The notes under the pieces are model-generated. The model made no database searches, was not told the DNA's origin, and worked only from the letters and a program-made list of their open reading frames with translations. From Thermoplasmata archaeon (GTDB taxonomy: Archaea > Thermoplasmatota > Thermoplasmata > Lutacidiplasmatales > UBA184), in contig JASHWY010000066.1 in the NCBI GenBank assembly GCA_030043835.1, positions 1-7,068 on the forward strand: a DNA stretch of 7,068 nucleotides, in the 5' to 3' direction. Within the stretch, counting starts at the first letter, position 1; each line of letters starts with the position of its first letter. The translations under genes and the position numbers were made by a program. Below, piece by piece: positions 1 to 6,262 of the stretch.

Positions 1-1
1 C

Positions 2-1117
2 GAGTCGATGAAGACGAACGTCGTCTTCCCGAACGAAGAGGCGGTCAACTCGTTCATCGTCATGCTGGGACAGCGGTGCGCGAAGTCCGTGAGCGTCTCG
101 GCGCCGATCCTCGACGGAACGACACCCGAAGGCCATCGCGTTCAAGCGACGTACGGCCGCGAGGTGACGACGCGCGGCGCGAGCTTCACGATCCGTCGGT
201 TCAAGGAGCGCCCGTTCACTCCGGTCGACCTGGTCGCGATGGGTAGCGCGAGCGACGAGATGGTCGCGTACTTCTGGCTGGCCGCCGAACAGGGGGAATC
301 GGTGATCATCTGCGGCGGCCCGGCGGCGGGCAAGACGAGCACGCTCAACGCGATTGCCCTCTTCATCCCCCCGACGGCGAAGATCGTCTCGATCGAGGAC
401 ACCCGCGAAGTGAACCTCCCTCACGAGAACTGGATCCCGGGCGCGACCCGCAGCGGGAAGGGGGACCGGGGACCCGACGGGAAGGCGGCGGGCGAGGTCG
501 ACATGTTCGACCTCGTTCGGGCGTCCTTGAGGCAGCGACCGAACTACATCATCGTGGGCGAGGTCCGAGGGAAGGAGACGTACACGATGTTCCAGGCCAT
601 GGCGACAGGCCACACGACCTACTCGACGATGCACGCCGACAGCGTCAAATCGATGGTGAACCGCCTCGAGAACCCGCCGATCAACACGCCGCGCATCCTC
701 TTGTCGGCCCTCAACAACGTCATCATCGAGATCCAGGCGAAGACCGAGAAGGGGGTCGTCCGGCGACTGAAACAGGTCCTCGAGATCGTCGGGTTCGAGC
801 CCGAGACGAACGAGCTCATCACGAACACGGTCTACGAGTGGGACCCGGCGACCGACACGTTCGTCTTCAAGGGCCACTCGTTTCTCTTCGACAAGATCAT
901 GGAAGTCCGGAACTTGACCACCGAGGAGATGGACGCCGAGTTCCACCGTCGCGCATCGGTGATCCGCTACTTGGTCGACCACAAGATCACGGACTACCGC
1001 CAGCTCTGGCGAACGATCGCCCAATACTACAAGGACCCCAACGAGGTCATGGCCCGAATCGGCGCGGCTCCCGCCGCCGCTGCCGCGGTGCCGGTCCCTG
1101 CGGCGAAGGGGGGCTAG
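2..1117 (+). CDS. Archaeal type IV filament/secretion ATPase 1, FlaI/GspE2-like, 5' end missing
   Basis: This is a cytoplasmic hexameric ATPase of the type II/IV secretion superfamily, expected to power assembly or secretion through the membrane platform encoded by the next two genes. The frame is open to the window edge. The ATG at position 8 is internal, because sequence before and after it aligns with the middle of ATPase 2 (around residue 207), so roughly 200 N-terminal residues are probably off-window. Counting from that ATG, the visible motifs are Walker A GGPAAGKT (103-110, K109), the Asp box SIEDTRE (128-134), Walker B IIVGEVRG (181-188, E185) and a complete His box ATGHTTYSTMHADS (199-212, H202 and H209). 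The C-terminal end has the family's YRQLW...QYYKDP segment (330-344) and then an Ala/Pro-rich tail. All catalytic elements are intact, so it should be an active motor. Which system it serves (archaellum, adhesive pilus or secretion) cannot be decided here. Confidence 0.93.
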   Translation, partial: ESMKTNVVFPNEEAVNSFIVMLGQRCAKSVSVSAPILDGTTPEGHRVQATYGREVTTRGASFTIRRFKERPFTPVDLVAMGSASDEMVAYFWLAAEQGESVIICGGPAAGKTSTLNAIALFIPPTAKIVSIEDTREVNLPHENWIPGATRSGKGDRGPDGKAAGEVDMFDLVRASLRQRPNYIIVGEVRGKETYTMFQAMATGHTTYSTMHADSVKSMVNRLENPPINTPRILLSALNNVIIEIQAKTEKGVVRRLKQVLEIVGFEPETNELITNTVYEWDPATDTFVFKGHSFLFDKIMEVRNLTTEEMDAEFHRRASVIRYLVDHKITDYRQLWRTIAQYYKDPNEVMARIGAAPAAAAAVPVPAAKGG

Positions 1118-1120
1118 AGG
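1116..1120 (+). promoter_or_regulatory. Weak Shine-Dalgarno for platform protein A
   Basis: AGAGG overlaps the stop codon of ATPase 1 and sits 4 nt ahead of the GTG at 1125. It supports that non-ATG start and translational coupling with the upstream ATPase. The match is short, so it is only moderate evidence. Confidence 0.45.
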
Positions 1121-1124
1121 CACC

Positions 1125-2102
1125 GTGCCGAGCACCCCAACCGTTACGGCCGTGCGTCCGGGGGCCGGCGGCCCGTCGCAGACCCGCTCGGTCCGGTTGA
1201 AGCGCGGACAGCAGCCGACCCACACCGGCCTCACCGCGTTCCAGCGGTGGGCCTGGCGGATGTTCCGCCGCCGCGTCTTAGCGAAGGCTCCGGACCCGGT
1301 CCTCGAAGAGAACCTCATCAAGGCGCACATGCGGGTGCGCGCCGACGAGTACCTCGCGACGGTCTACGCGACCACCTTGATCGCGGGAATCGGATGCGCC
1401 GTCGCCGGCATCGCGGTCGGCGTCCTCTTCGTTCTCTCGGGGAACCTCATCTTCGGCCTCTTGATCGGCATCGCGCTCCCCGTGATCGGCCCGGTCGGTG
1501 CGTTCTTCGGGATGCTGAGCACGCCGGGATCGAAGGCGAAGGAGCGGGGGCGCAAAATCGACCACAAGATCTCGGCCGCGATGAGCTTCGTGAGCGCGAT
1601 GTCCTCGGCCGACGTGAACATCGACGAAATCTTCAAGGAGCTCGGCCGGCAGAAGATCTACGGCGAGGTCGCCGAGGAGGCGGCCTGGATCACGCGCGAC
1701 ACCGAGCTCCTGGGCGTCGACATCTTGACCGCGATCCGCAACGGCGCGGCCCGCAGTCCTTCGAAGCGGTTCCAGGACTTCCTCCAGGGGGTCGTCACGA
1801 CGGCGACGAGCGGGGGGCAGTTCAAACCGTACTTCCTCCTCAAGGCGGAGCAGTATGAGCGCGAGAACAAGTTGGACCAGCTCCAGCGCGTCGAGACGAT
1901 GGGTCTCCTCGCCGAGACGTTCGTCACGGTCGTCGTCGCGTTCCCCCTCTTCCTCGTCATCATCATCGCGATCTTCGCGATCATTGGTGGCGGCGGGAGT
2001 TTCATGATCGACATCCTCTGGGGAATCGTCGGCGCGATGATCCCGCTCGCGCAGTTCGGGTTCATCTTCTTCATGTATTCGCTCGCGCAGGAGATGAACT
2101 GA
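1125..2102 (+). CDS. Membrane platform protein A, T2SSF domain, N-terminal half of FlaJ/TadC type
   Basis: This polytopic membrane protein of 325 residues should form half of the platform on which the ATPase acts. It begins with GTG, 7 nt after the ATPase 1 stop. Residues 1-55 are basic and probably disordered and cytoplasmic. Hydrophobic segments lie at about 80-103, 107-130, 262-288 and 295-319. Between the two pairs is a cytoplasmic T2SSF region (about 148-255) with features of the FlaJ family: an AMSFVSAMSSADVNIDEIF helix and the later SGGQFKPYFLLKAEQYERE segment. Archaeal FlaJ usually carries two such domains in one chain of roughly 450-600 residues. This protein has one, and the second is supplied by the next gene. 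The role as ATPase partner follows from the family and gene order. The assignment as the N-terminal half rests on pattern and order only. Confidence 0.88.
   Translation: MPSTPTVTAVRPGAGGPSQTRSVRLKRGQQPTHTGLTAFQRWAWRMFRRRVLAKAPDPVLEENLIKAHMRVRADEYLATVYATTLIAGIGCAVAGIAVGVLFVLSGNLIFGLLIGIALPVIGPVGAFFGMLSTPGSKAKERGRKIDHKISAAMSFVSAMSSADVNIDEIFKELGRQKIYGEVAEEAAWITRDTELLGVDILTAIRNGAARSPSKRFQDFLQGVVTTATSGGQFKPYFLLKAEQYERENKLDQLQRVETMGLLAETFVTVVVAFPLFLVIIIAIFAIIGGGGSFMIDILWGIVGAMIPLAQFGFIFFMYSLAQEMN
2089..2093 (+). promoter_or_regulatory. Shine-Dalgarno-like site for platform protein B
   Basis: AGGAG lies inside the last codons of platform protein A, 11 nt ahead of the ATG at 2105. The spacing is a little long. 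With only 2 nt between stop and start, reinitiation by the same ribosome is also likely. Confidence 0.4.
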
Positions 2103-2104
2103 CC

Positions 2105-3070
2105 ATGGCGAGCGTGAACGCGCCGGCGTCCGTCCGGAAGCTGCGCTCGACCGAGCTCGCCCTCGAGGCGGAGAAGACCGCGCTCTCTCGGGAGACGATC
2201 CTGCTCTTCGTCGGCCTCGCGGTCGCCGCGGTCTTCTGGGTGATCGCGGGCCTCAACTACCTCGGCACGCTCAACCTCCAGTTAAGGGCCGGTGAAGGGT
2301 CGGGGGCGAACCCGGCCCTCGACTTCTTCGTGATCGGCATGCTCTGCTTCATGGCGCCGTACGGCTTCGCGATGAGCGCCAAGCTCCGCCGCATCGCGAA
2401 GATCGAGGAACGGCTTCCCGACTTTCTCCGCGACGTCGCCGAGGCCGGACGATTCGGGATGACGCTCCCTGACGCGATCATCGTCGCGAGCACGGGGCGC
2501 TACGGGCTCTTGACCGACGAGATCAAGAAGATGGCGAGCCAGCTCGAGTGGGGCGTACCGGTCAACACCGCGCTCAGCCTCTTCGAGGAGCGGGTCCCGA
2601 CCCCGCTCGTCCAGCGCGTCGTCTCGATCGTGGCCCGGGCGAACGAGGCGGGCGGCAACGTCGCGGACGTCCTGTCGATGGTCGCGCACGACACCCGCGA
2701 GACCCAGCTCTCCGCCGCGTCCCGGCAGATCTCCATGCTCACGTACGTGACGGTCATCTACATCGCGTTCTTCGTCTTCCTGGTCACGATCTACATCATG
2801 GCGGCGGTGTTCCTGCCCCAGATGATCACCGCCGGCCAGGGCGTCTCGTCGTCGTCCTTCGGCAGCGCCGTCACCCTCGCGTACGGTTTCGTGCCGGTAC
2901 TTTTCCTCGCGTTCATGGTCGCCGTGATCGTGCACGCGGTGGGCGACGGCATCATGGCGGGCGTCCTCTACAACGGGCGATTCGCCGAGGGGCTCCAGCA
3001 CGCGACCATCATGCTCGCCATCGGGTGGCTCATGATGCGGTTCGTGGTCCCGATCCTGAACGTAGGCTAG
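2105..3070 (+). CDS. Membrane platform protein B, T2SSF domain, C-terminal half of FlaJ/TadC type
   Basis: This 321-residue membrane protein is the probable second half of the platform. Hydrophobic segments lie at about 30-50, 70-90, 213-238, 255-279 and 299-318. The T2SSF domain (about 100-212) contains ERLPDFLRDVAEAGRFGMTL (102-121), typical of this family, and a NEAGGNVADVL turn (180-190). With about four segments in the preceding protein, the total is nine, the number described for archaeal FlaJ. The gene starts 2 nt after the preceding stop and in a different frame. Each partner has a complete domain and its own terminal membrane segment. The pair therefore looks like a domain-wise gene split, as in TadB/TadC, rather than a frameshifted single gene. 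It probably pairs with platform protein A and docks one or both of the flanking ATPases. Confidence 0.9.
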   Translation: MASVNAPASVRKLRSTELALEAEKTALSRETILLFVGLAVAAVFWVIAGLNYLGTLNLQLRAGEGSGANPALDFFVIGMLCFMAPYGFAMSAKLRRIAKIEERLPDFLRDVAEAGRFGMTLPDAIIVASTGRYGLLTDEIKKMASQLEWGVPVNTALSLFEERVPTPLVQRVVSIVARANEAGGNVADVLSMVAHDTRETQLSAASRQISMLTYVTVIYIAFFVFLVTIYIMAAVFLPQMITAGQGVSSSSFGSAVTLAYGFVPVLFLAFMVAVIVHAVGDGIMAGVLYNGRFAEGLQHATIMLAIGWLMMRFVVPILNVG

Positions 3071-3072
3071 GT

Positions 3073-3080
3073 AAGGAGGA
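3073..3080 (+). promoter_or_regulatory. Strong Shine-Dalgarno that sets the ATPase 2 start
   Basis: AAGGAGGA, with GGAGG at 3075-3079, sits 5 nt before the ATG at 3085. It is the best ribosome binding site in the window. It decides the start of ATPase 2, because the same frame stays open upstream for a further 179 codons across platform gene B. Confidence 0.85.
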
Positions 3081-3084
3081 ACGA

Positions 3085-4839
3085 ATGGCCGGCGAAGCGA
3101 TCGAAACCCCCTTAGACGAGTCCGAGGAGCCGACCACCCCCCGCAAGCGCGGCTTCTTCTCGCCCTGGCTTCGGATGGGCGCCTCCCTCCGCAAGGGAAC
3201 CGCCGAGCCGAGGCCGGTGAAGCTCGCTCGCCTCGGCGTCTCGGGCCAGGGCGCCGACAAGGACGTCACGCCGATCCCACCCCTCTCGGACCCGGCGCTG
3301 CAACAGCTCGACCTAGCCCCGATCCGGCCCGACACCTCCTACGTCCGGATCACCTTCCACACCACCCGGAACGAGTACCTCTACGAGGTCATCGAGCCGC
3401 CGCTCACCCCCCTCGAGAAGGAGCTTACCGACCGGATCCGCACCGTCCTCATCGACGAGTTCGAGCCGCTCCCCGAGCACGACCCCGAGACGAAGCGACG
3501 GGAGCTTCGGCGCATGGTCGACCATCTCCTCAAAACGTGGGAGCTCTCCCCGGGCCCGACGACGAAGGGCCGGATCCTCTACTACCTCGAGAGGGACTTT
3601 GTCGGCTACGGGGTCGTCGAGGTCCCGATGACCGACACCGAGGTCGAGGACATCTCGTGCGACGGCGTGGGCATCCCGCTCTACATCTACCACCGGAAGT
3701 ACGGCTCGATCCGGTCGAACCTAAAGTTCGGAAGCTCGAAGGAGCTCGACGACTACGTCGTCTGGCTCGCCCAGCGCTCGGGAAAGCACATCTCCGTCGC
3801 GAGTCCGATCCTCGACGCGACAGTTCCCGACGGCTCCCGACTCCAGGCGACGCTCAGCGTTCACGTCACGAAGCGTGGGAGCTCGTTCACGATCCGGCGG
3901 TTTAGGGACAATCCGTTCACGCCGGTCGACCTCCTCAAATTCAAGACGATGAGCCCCGAGATGATGGCGTACCTCTGGATCGCCATCGAGAACGGGCAGT
4001 CGATGATGGTCTGCGGAGGGACGGCGAGCGGCAAGACGACCACGCTCAACGCGACCCTCCTGTTCATCCCGCCCCAGATGAAGATCGTCTCGATTGAGGA
4101 CACCCGCGAGTTGAACCTCCCCCACGAGAACTGGGTCCCGTCGCTGACGCGCGCCGGCTTCGGTGCGAAGAACCTCGTGAGCGGGAAGGCGCCGGGAGAG
4201 ATCGACATGTTCGACCTCCTCGCCGCGGCGCTGCGCCAGCGCCCTCAGTACTTGATGGTGGGAGAGGTGCGCGGCGCGGAGGCGTTCATCGTCTTCCAGG
4301 CGATGGCGACCGGGAAGACCTGCTATACGACGTTCCACGCAGAGAGCGTGAGCGCGATGGTGCACCGGATGGAGAACCCGCCGATCACGCTTCCCCGCTC
4401 GCTCGTCTCCGCGCTCAACCTGGTCCTCCTCCAGCGCCAGGTGAAGGTCGGCGCGAAGATGACCCGACGCGTCCAGTCGTTGACCGAGATCGTCGGGCTC
4501 GACCCCGAGACGAACGAGCTCATCACGAACTCGGTGTACTCGTGGAACCCGGCCGACGACACGTTCCTCTACTCGGGCCACTCGTACATCTACGAGCGCG
4601 TCGCGCTCATGAAAAACCTCACGATGAAGGAGATGGAGCGCGAGGTCCGCAACCGGGTCGAGATCCTCGACTTCATGATGATGAAGGACTCGCAGGCGAC
4701 GCGCATGAAGCCCTACAACCACCGCGACGTGGGGCAGCTCGTCTCGTTCTACTATAAGGAGCCCCAGAAGGCGCTCCAGGAGGCCCGCGCCGAGCTCGCG
4801 AAGATGCGACCCCCGGCGCCGGCCGCTCCCGCCCGATAG
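3085..4839 (+). CDS. Archaeal type IV filament/secretion ATPase 2, FlaI/GspE2-like, with altered His box
   Basis: This 584-residue protein is a full-length paralogue of ATPase 1. Residues 1-75 are charged, Pro-rich and probably disordered. Residues 80-300 form the N-terminal domain, with the FlaI-like YLYEVIEPPLTPLEKEL stretch. The motor domain follows, with Walker A GGTASGKT (311-318, K317), Asp box SIEDTRE (336-342), Walker B LMVGEVRG (390-397, E394) and His box ATGKTCYTTFHAES (408-421). In that His box the first histidine is Lys411, while His418 is kept. ATPase 1 has both histidines. The C-terminal region (510-560) differs from ATPase 1 and is slightly longer, and the protein ends in a short Ala/Pro tail. 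The gene starts 14 nt after platform protein B and has its own strong Shine-Dalgarno. Walker motifs are intact, so ATP hydrolysis is plausible. A second motor, a heteromeric partner or a regulator are all possible, and the sequence does not choose between them. Confidence 0.93.
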   Translation: MAGEAIETPLDESEEPTTPRKRGFFSPWLRMGASLRKGTAEPRPVKLARLGVSGQGADKDVTPIPPLSDPALQQLDLAPIRPDTSYVRITFHTTRNEYLYEVIEPPLTPLEKELTDRIRTVLIDEFEPLPEHDPETKRRELRRMVDHLLKTWELSPGPTTKGRILYYLERDFVGYGVVEVPMTDTEVEDISCDGVGIPLYIYHRKYGSIRSNLKFGSSKELDDYVVWLAQRSGKHISVASPILDATVPDGSRLQATLSVHVTKRGSSFTIRRFRDNPFTPVDLLKFKTMSPEMMAYLWIAIENGQSMMVCGGTASGKTTTLNATLLFIPPQMKIVSIEDTRELNLPHENWVPSLTRAGFGAKNLVSGKAPGEIDMFDLLAAALRQRPQYLMVGEVRGAEAFIVFQAMATGKTCYTTFHAESVSAMVHRMENPPITLPRSLVSALNLVLLQRQVKVGAKMTRRVQSLTEIVGLDPETNELITNSVYSWNPADDTFLYSGHSYIYERVALMKNLTMKEMEREVRNRVEILDFMMMKDSQATRMKPYNHRDVGQLVSFYYKEPQKALQEARAELAKMRPPAPAAPAR

Positions 4840-4879
4840 GTCGTCAACGCCAAGCCTGCGCGGCGCTCCCCCCCGCGCG

Positions 4880-5779
4880 ATGCCCTCCGAAGGACCGTTC
4901 GCGACGATCCCGCTCGGTCGGCGGCGAGCGATCACGCTCTGGGCCGAGGATTCCCTTTCGGGACTCGCCCGCCGGATCCCGCCCTCCTCGGTCGACGTCG
5001 TCGTCACGAGCCCCCCCTACAACTTGGGGGTCCCGTACCGGTCGTACGGCGACCGACGGCCTCGCGACGAGTACCTTTCGTGGATCGGCTCCTTCGGCAG
5101 CGCTATCGACCGGGTCCTCGCGGAGACCGGCTCGTTCTTCTTGAACGTCGGGAGCCCGCCCCGGGACCCGTGGCTCGCGTGGGACGTCGCCCGCTCGGCC
5201 GGGCGACCGTTCGTCCTCCAGAACGTCGTTCACTGGGTGAAGTCGATCGCGATCGACCGCGCGGCGGCCGGCCGCGCGGCGGGCGTGACGCGCGACCTAG
5301 CGCTCGGCCATTACAAGCCCGTCCCGTCGAGTCGGTACCTCCATGGGGCTCACGAGTACGTCTTCCACTTCACGCGCCGCGGGGACGTCGCCTTGGACCG
5401 CCTCGCGATCGGGGTGCCGTACCAGGACTCCTCGAACGTCGCCCGTTGGCGGGCGGCGGCCCAAGGGTTGCGCTCCCGCGGGAACACCTGGTTCCTCCCG
5501 TACCCCACCATTCGCCTAAGCGCCCGGGACCGACCCCACCCCGCCACCTTCCCACCCGAGCTCCCCGAGTGGTGCATAAAGCTCCACGGGACCGCGCGCA
5601 CTCACCTCGTCGTCGACCCGTTCGTTGGGATCGGGGCGAGCGCCGTCGCCGCGGCCCGCCTCCGTCTCTCGTTCGTCGGGTTCGACCTCGACCGCGAGTA
5701 CCTTAACGTCGCCGTGGAGCGCGTGCGCGCCGAGCTCAGGGCGGGGAAGGCGACCCAACTCCCGAAACGATCCGCCTAG
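4880..5779 (+). CDS. DNA methyltransferase, beta class, probable N4-cytosine type
   Basis: This 299-residue enzyme should transfer a methyl group from S-adenosylmethionine to an exocyclic amino group in DNA (N6_N4_Mtase family). The catalytic motif IV, TSPPYNLG (43-50), comes first. A variable central region that probably reads the target follows (about 95-200). Next comes a motif X-like HPATFPPELPEWCI (220-233), then the cofactor-binding motif I DPFVGIGAS (246-254) and a motif II-like GFDLDREY (267-274). This order defines the beta class, and SPPY rather than DPPY favours N4-cytosine. The ATG at 4880 fits the usual short distance to motif IV, but no Shine-Dalgarno precedes it, only a C-rich tract. 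It is 40 nt downstream of ATPase 2 and could be a read-through member of that operon or have its own start site. No endonuclease gene is adjacent on the sequence seen, so it looks like an orphan enzyme. Its recognition sequence cannot be predicted. Confidence 0.92.
   Translation: MPSEGPFATIPLGRRRAITLWAEDSLSGLARRIPPSSVDVVVTSPPYNLGVPYRSYGDRRPRDEYLSWIGSFGSAIDRVLAETGSFFLNVGSPPRDPWLAWDVARSAGRPFVLQNVVHWVKSIAIDRAAAGRAAGVTRDLALGHYKPVPSSRYLHGAHEYVFHFTRRGDVALDRLAIGVPYQDSSNVARWRAAAQGLRSRGNTWFLPYPTIRLSARDRPHPATFPPELPEWCIKLHGTARTHLVVDPFVGIGASAVAAARLRLSFVGFDLDREYLNVAVERVRAELRAGKATQLPKRSA
5242..5279. repeat. Perfect 16-bp palindrome followed by a 9-bp inverted repeat
   Basis: GTCGATCGCGATCGAC at 5242-5257 is a perfect palindrome. 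It shares its last base with an inverted repeat whose arms are CCGCGCGGC (5257-5265) and GCCGCGCGG (5271-5279), with a 5-nt loop. Both lie within the methyltransferase coding sequence, where they encode an Ala/Arg-rich stretch. They are directly visible, but codon bias in GC-rich DNA could produce them by chance. Confidence 0.6.
5776..5779. other. Shared CTAG at convergent gene ends
   Basis: The plus-strand methyltransferase stops with TAG at 5777-5779, and the minus-strand gene stops with TAG read from 5778 to 5776. The palindromic CTAG therefore ends both genes with a 4-bp overlap. No intergenic terminator fits here, so each transcript must end inside the other gene. Confidence 0.9.
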
Positions 5780-6216
5780 CGCGGTTCCTCGTCTGAGGGC
5801 GGGTTCGTCTCCGTGACCGGCGGGGACCACTCGCGCATCGGGGTCCGCTTCACGCCGGCAGCGGTCGCGAGGGCGTTCTTCGTGCCTTGCTTGGCTTTCT
5901 TCCCTGCGACGACCATCGCGTCGCGGGCGGCGCCTCCCGCCCGAGCGGCTCCGGAGCCGATCGCGATCCCCGCATCGGCGAACCGTCGCGGCAGCGCGCG
6001 CATCTGCGCGTCCATCGTCTTCCCGAGGTCCTTGAAGTCGTCCTGGATCTCGGAGCCCAGGTTCCGGGCCTCGGCGGCCGTCACGGTGCCGAACCTCTCG
6101 ATCTTCCGGTCGAGGTCCGAGAACTCGTGGGCGAAGTCACGGCCTAGGCCCCGAGCCGCCTTTCGCATCTCTTTGAGGTGTTCACGGAACTGAGCCTGCT
6201 CTCGGCCTTCGACCAT
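5776..6216 (-). CDS. Small helical protein of unknown function
   Basis: I do not recognise this 146-residue protein. Residues 1-80 are rich in Glu, Lys, Arg and Asp with regularly spaced hydrophobic residues, which suggests long amphipathic helices or a coiled coil. Residues 82-105 are Gly/Ala-rich and weakly hydrophobic (GIAIGSGAARAGGAARDAMV). A Lys-rich patch follows (106-113), then a Pro/acidic tail. There is no signal peptide, cysteine or clear membrane span. The minus-strand reading is preferred over the opposing open frame because it has strong third-position G/C bias and a sensible protein composition. It also has a start with GAGG 8 nt upstream and a TATA-like element at a suitable distance. 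Its shape recalls small membrane-surface or chromatin-associated helical proteins, but that is only a resemblance. Its upstream neighbour is the VWA gene in the same direction. Confidence 0.75.
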   Translation of the reverse strand: MVEGREQAQFREHLKEMRKAARGLGRDFAHEFSDLDRKIERFGTVTAAEARNLGSEIQDDFKDLGKTMDAQMRALPRRFADAGIAIGSGAARAGGAARDAMVVAGKKAKQGTKNALATAAGVKRTPMREWSPPVTETNPPSDEEPR

Positions 6217-6224
6217 GGTCGCCG

Positions 6225-6228
6225 CCTC
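6225..6228 (-). promoter_or_regulatory. Shine-Dalgarno for the small helical protein
   Basis: Read on the minus strand this is GAGG, 8 nt before the ATG at 6216. It is short but well spaced, and it supports the chosen start. Confidence 0.4.
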
Positions 6229-6246
6229 GGCCGGCCGAACCGGCCG
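6228..6246 (-). promoter_or_regulatory. GC-rich inverted repeat, possible operator
   Basis: CGGCCGG (6228-6234) and CCGGCCG (6240-6246) form 7-bp perfect arms around a 5-nt loop. On the minus strand the repeat lies between the TATA-like element and the start codon, spanning the expected transcription start. That is where a bound repressor would block initiation. It could equally be a hairpin in the short leader or chance GC-rich sequence. Confidence 0.4.
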
Positions 6247-6249
6247 TCG

Positions 6250-6262
6250 GAAGATAAAGCTA
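6250..6262 (-). promoter_or_regulatory. Candidate archaeal TATA-box promoter
   Basis: On the minus strand this reads TAGCTTTATCTTC, the only A/T-dominated stretch in the short gap between the two minus-strand genes. Its centre is about 39 nt before the ATG at 6216. With the usual archaeal spacing, transcription would begin near 6229 and leave a leader of roughly a dozen bases. This suggests the small gene can be expressed independently of the VWA gene. The same T-rich run could instead help end the VWA transcript. Confidence 0.45.

Noticed and set aside
2096..2110. A frameshift splitting a single FlaJ gene in two
   Set aside because: Both products have complete domains, end or begin at domain borders, and the second has its own ATG with an AGGAG site. 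A true split gene explains this better than a sequencing error.
2282..3001. Minus-strand open frame of 239 codons
   Set aside because: It lies entirely opposite platform gene B and is dominated by Arg, Asp, Glu and His. No motif or ribosome site supports it.
2548..3084. In-frame upstream extension of ATPase 2, which would make a 763-residue protein
   Set aside because: The extra 179 residues overlap platform gene B, are Arg/Pro/His-rich and of low quality. The strong AAGGAGGA site puts the start at 3085.
3721..5007. Minus-strand open frame of 428 codons
   Set aside because: It is antisense to ATPase 2 and the start of the methyltransferase, and its Arg/His/Glu/Val-rich composition is typical of shadow frames in GC-rich coding DNA.
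5813..6193. Plus-strand open frame of 126 codons opposite the small helical gene
   Set aside because: Its composition is Ser/Arg/Ala-rich without structure, while the minus-strand reading has proper codon bias, a start with GAGG and a promoter candidate.
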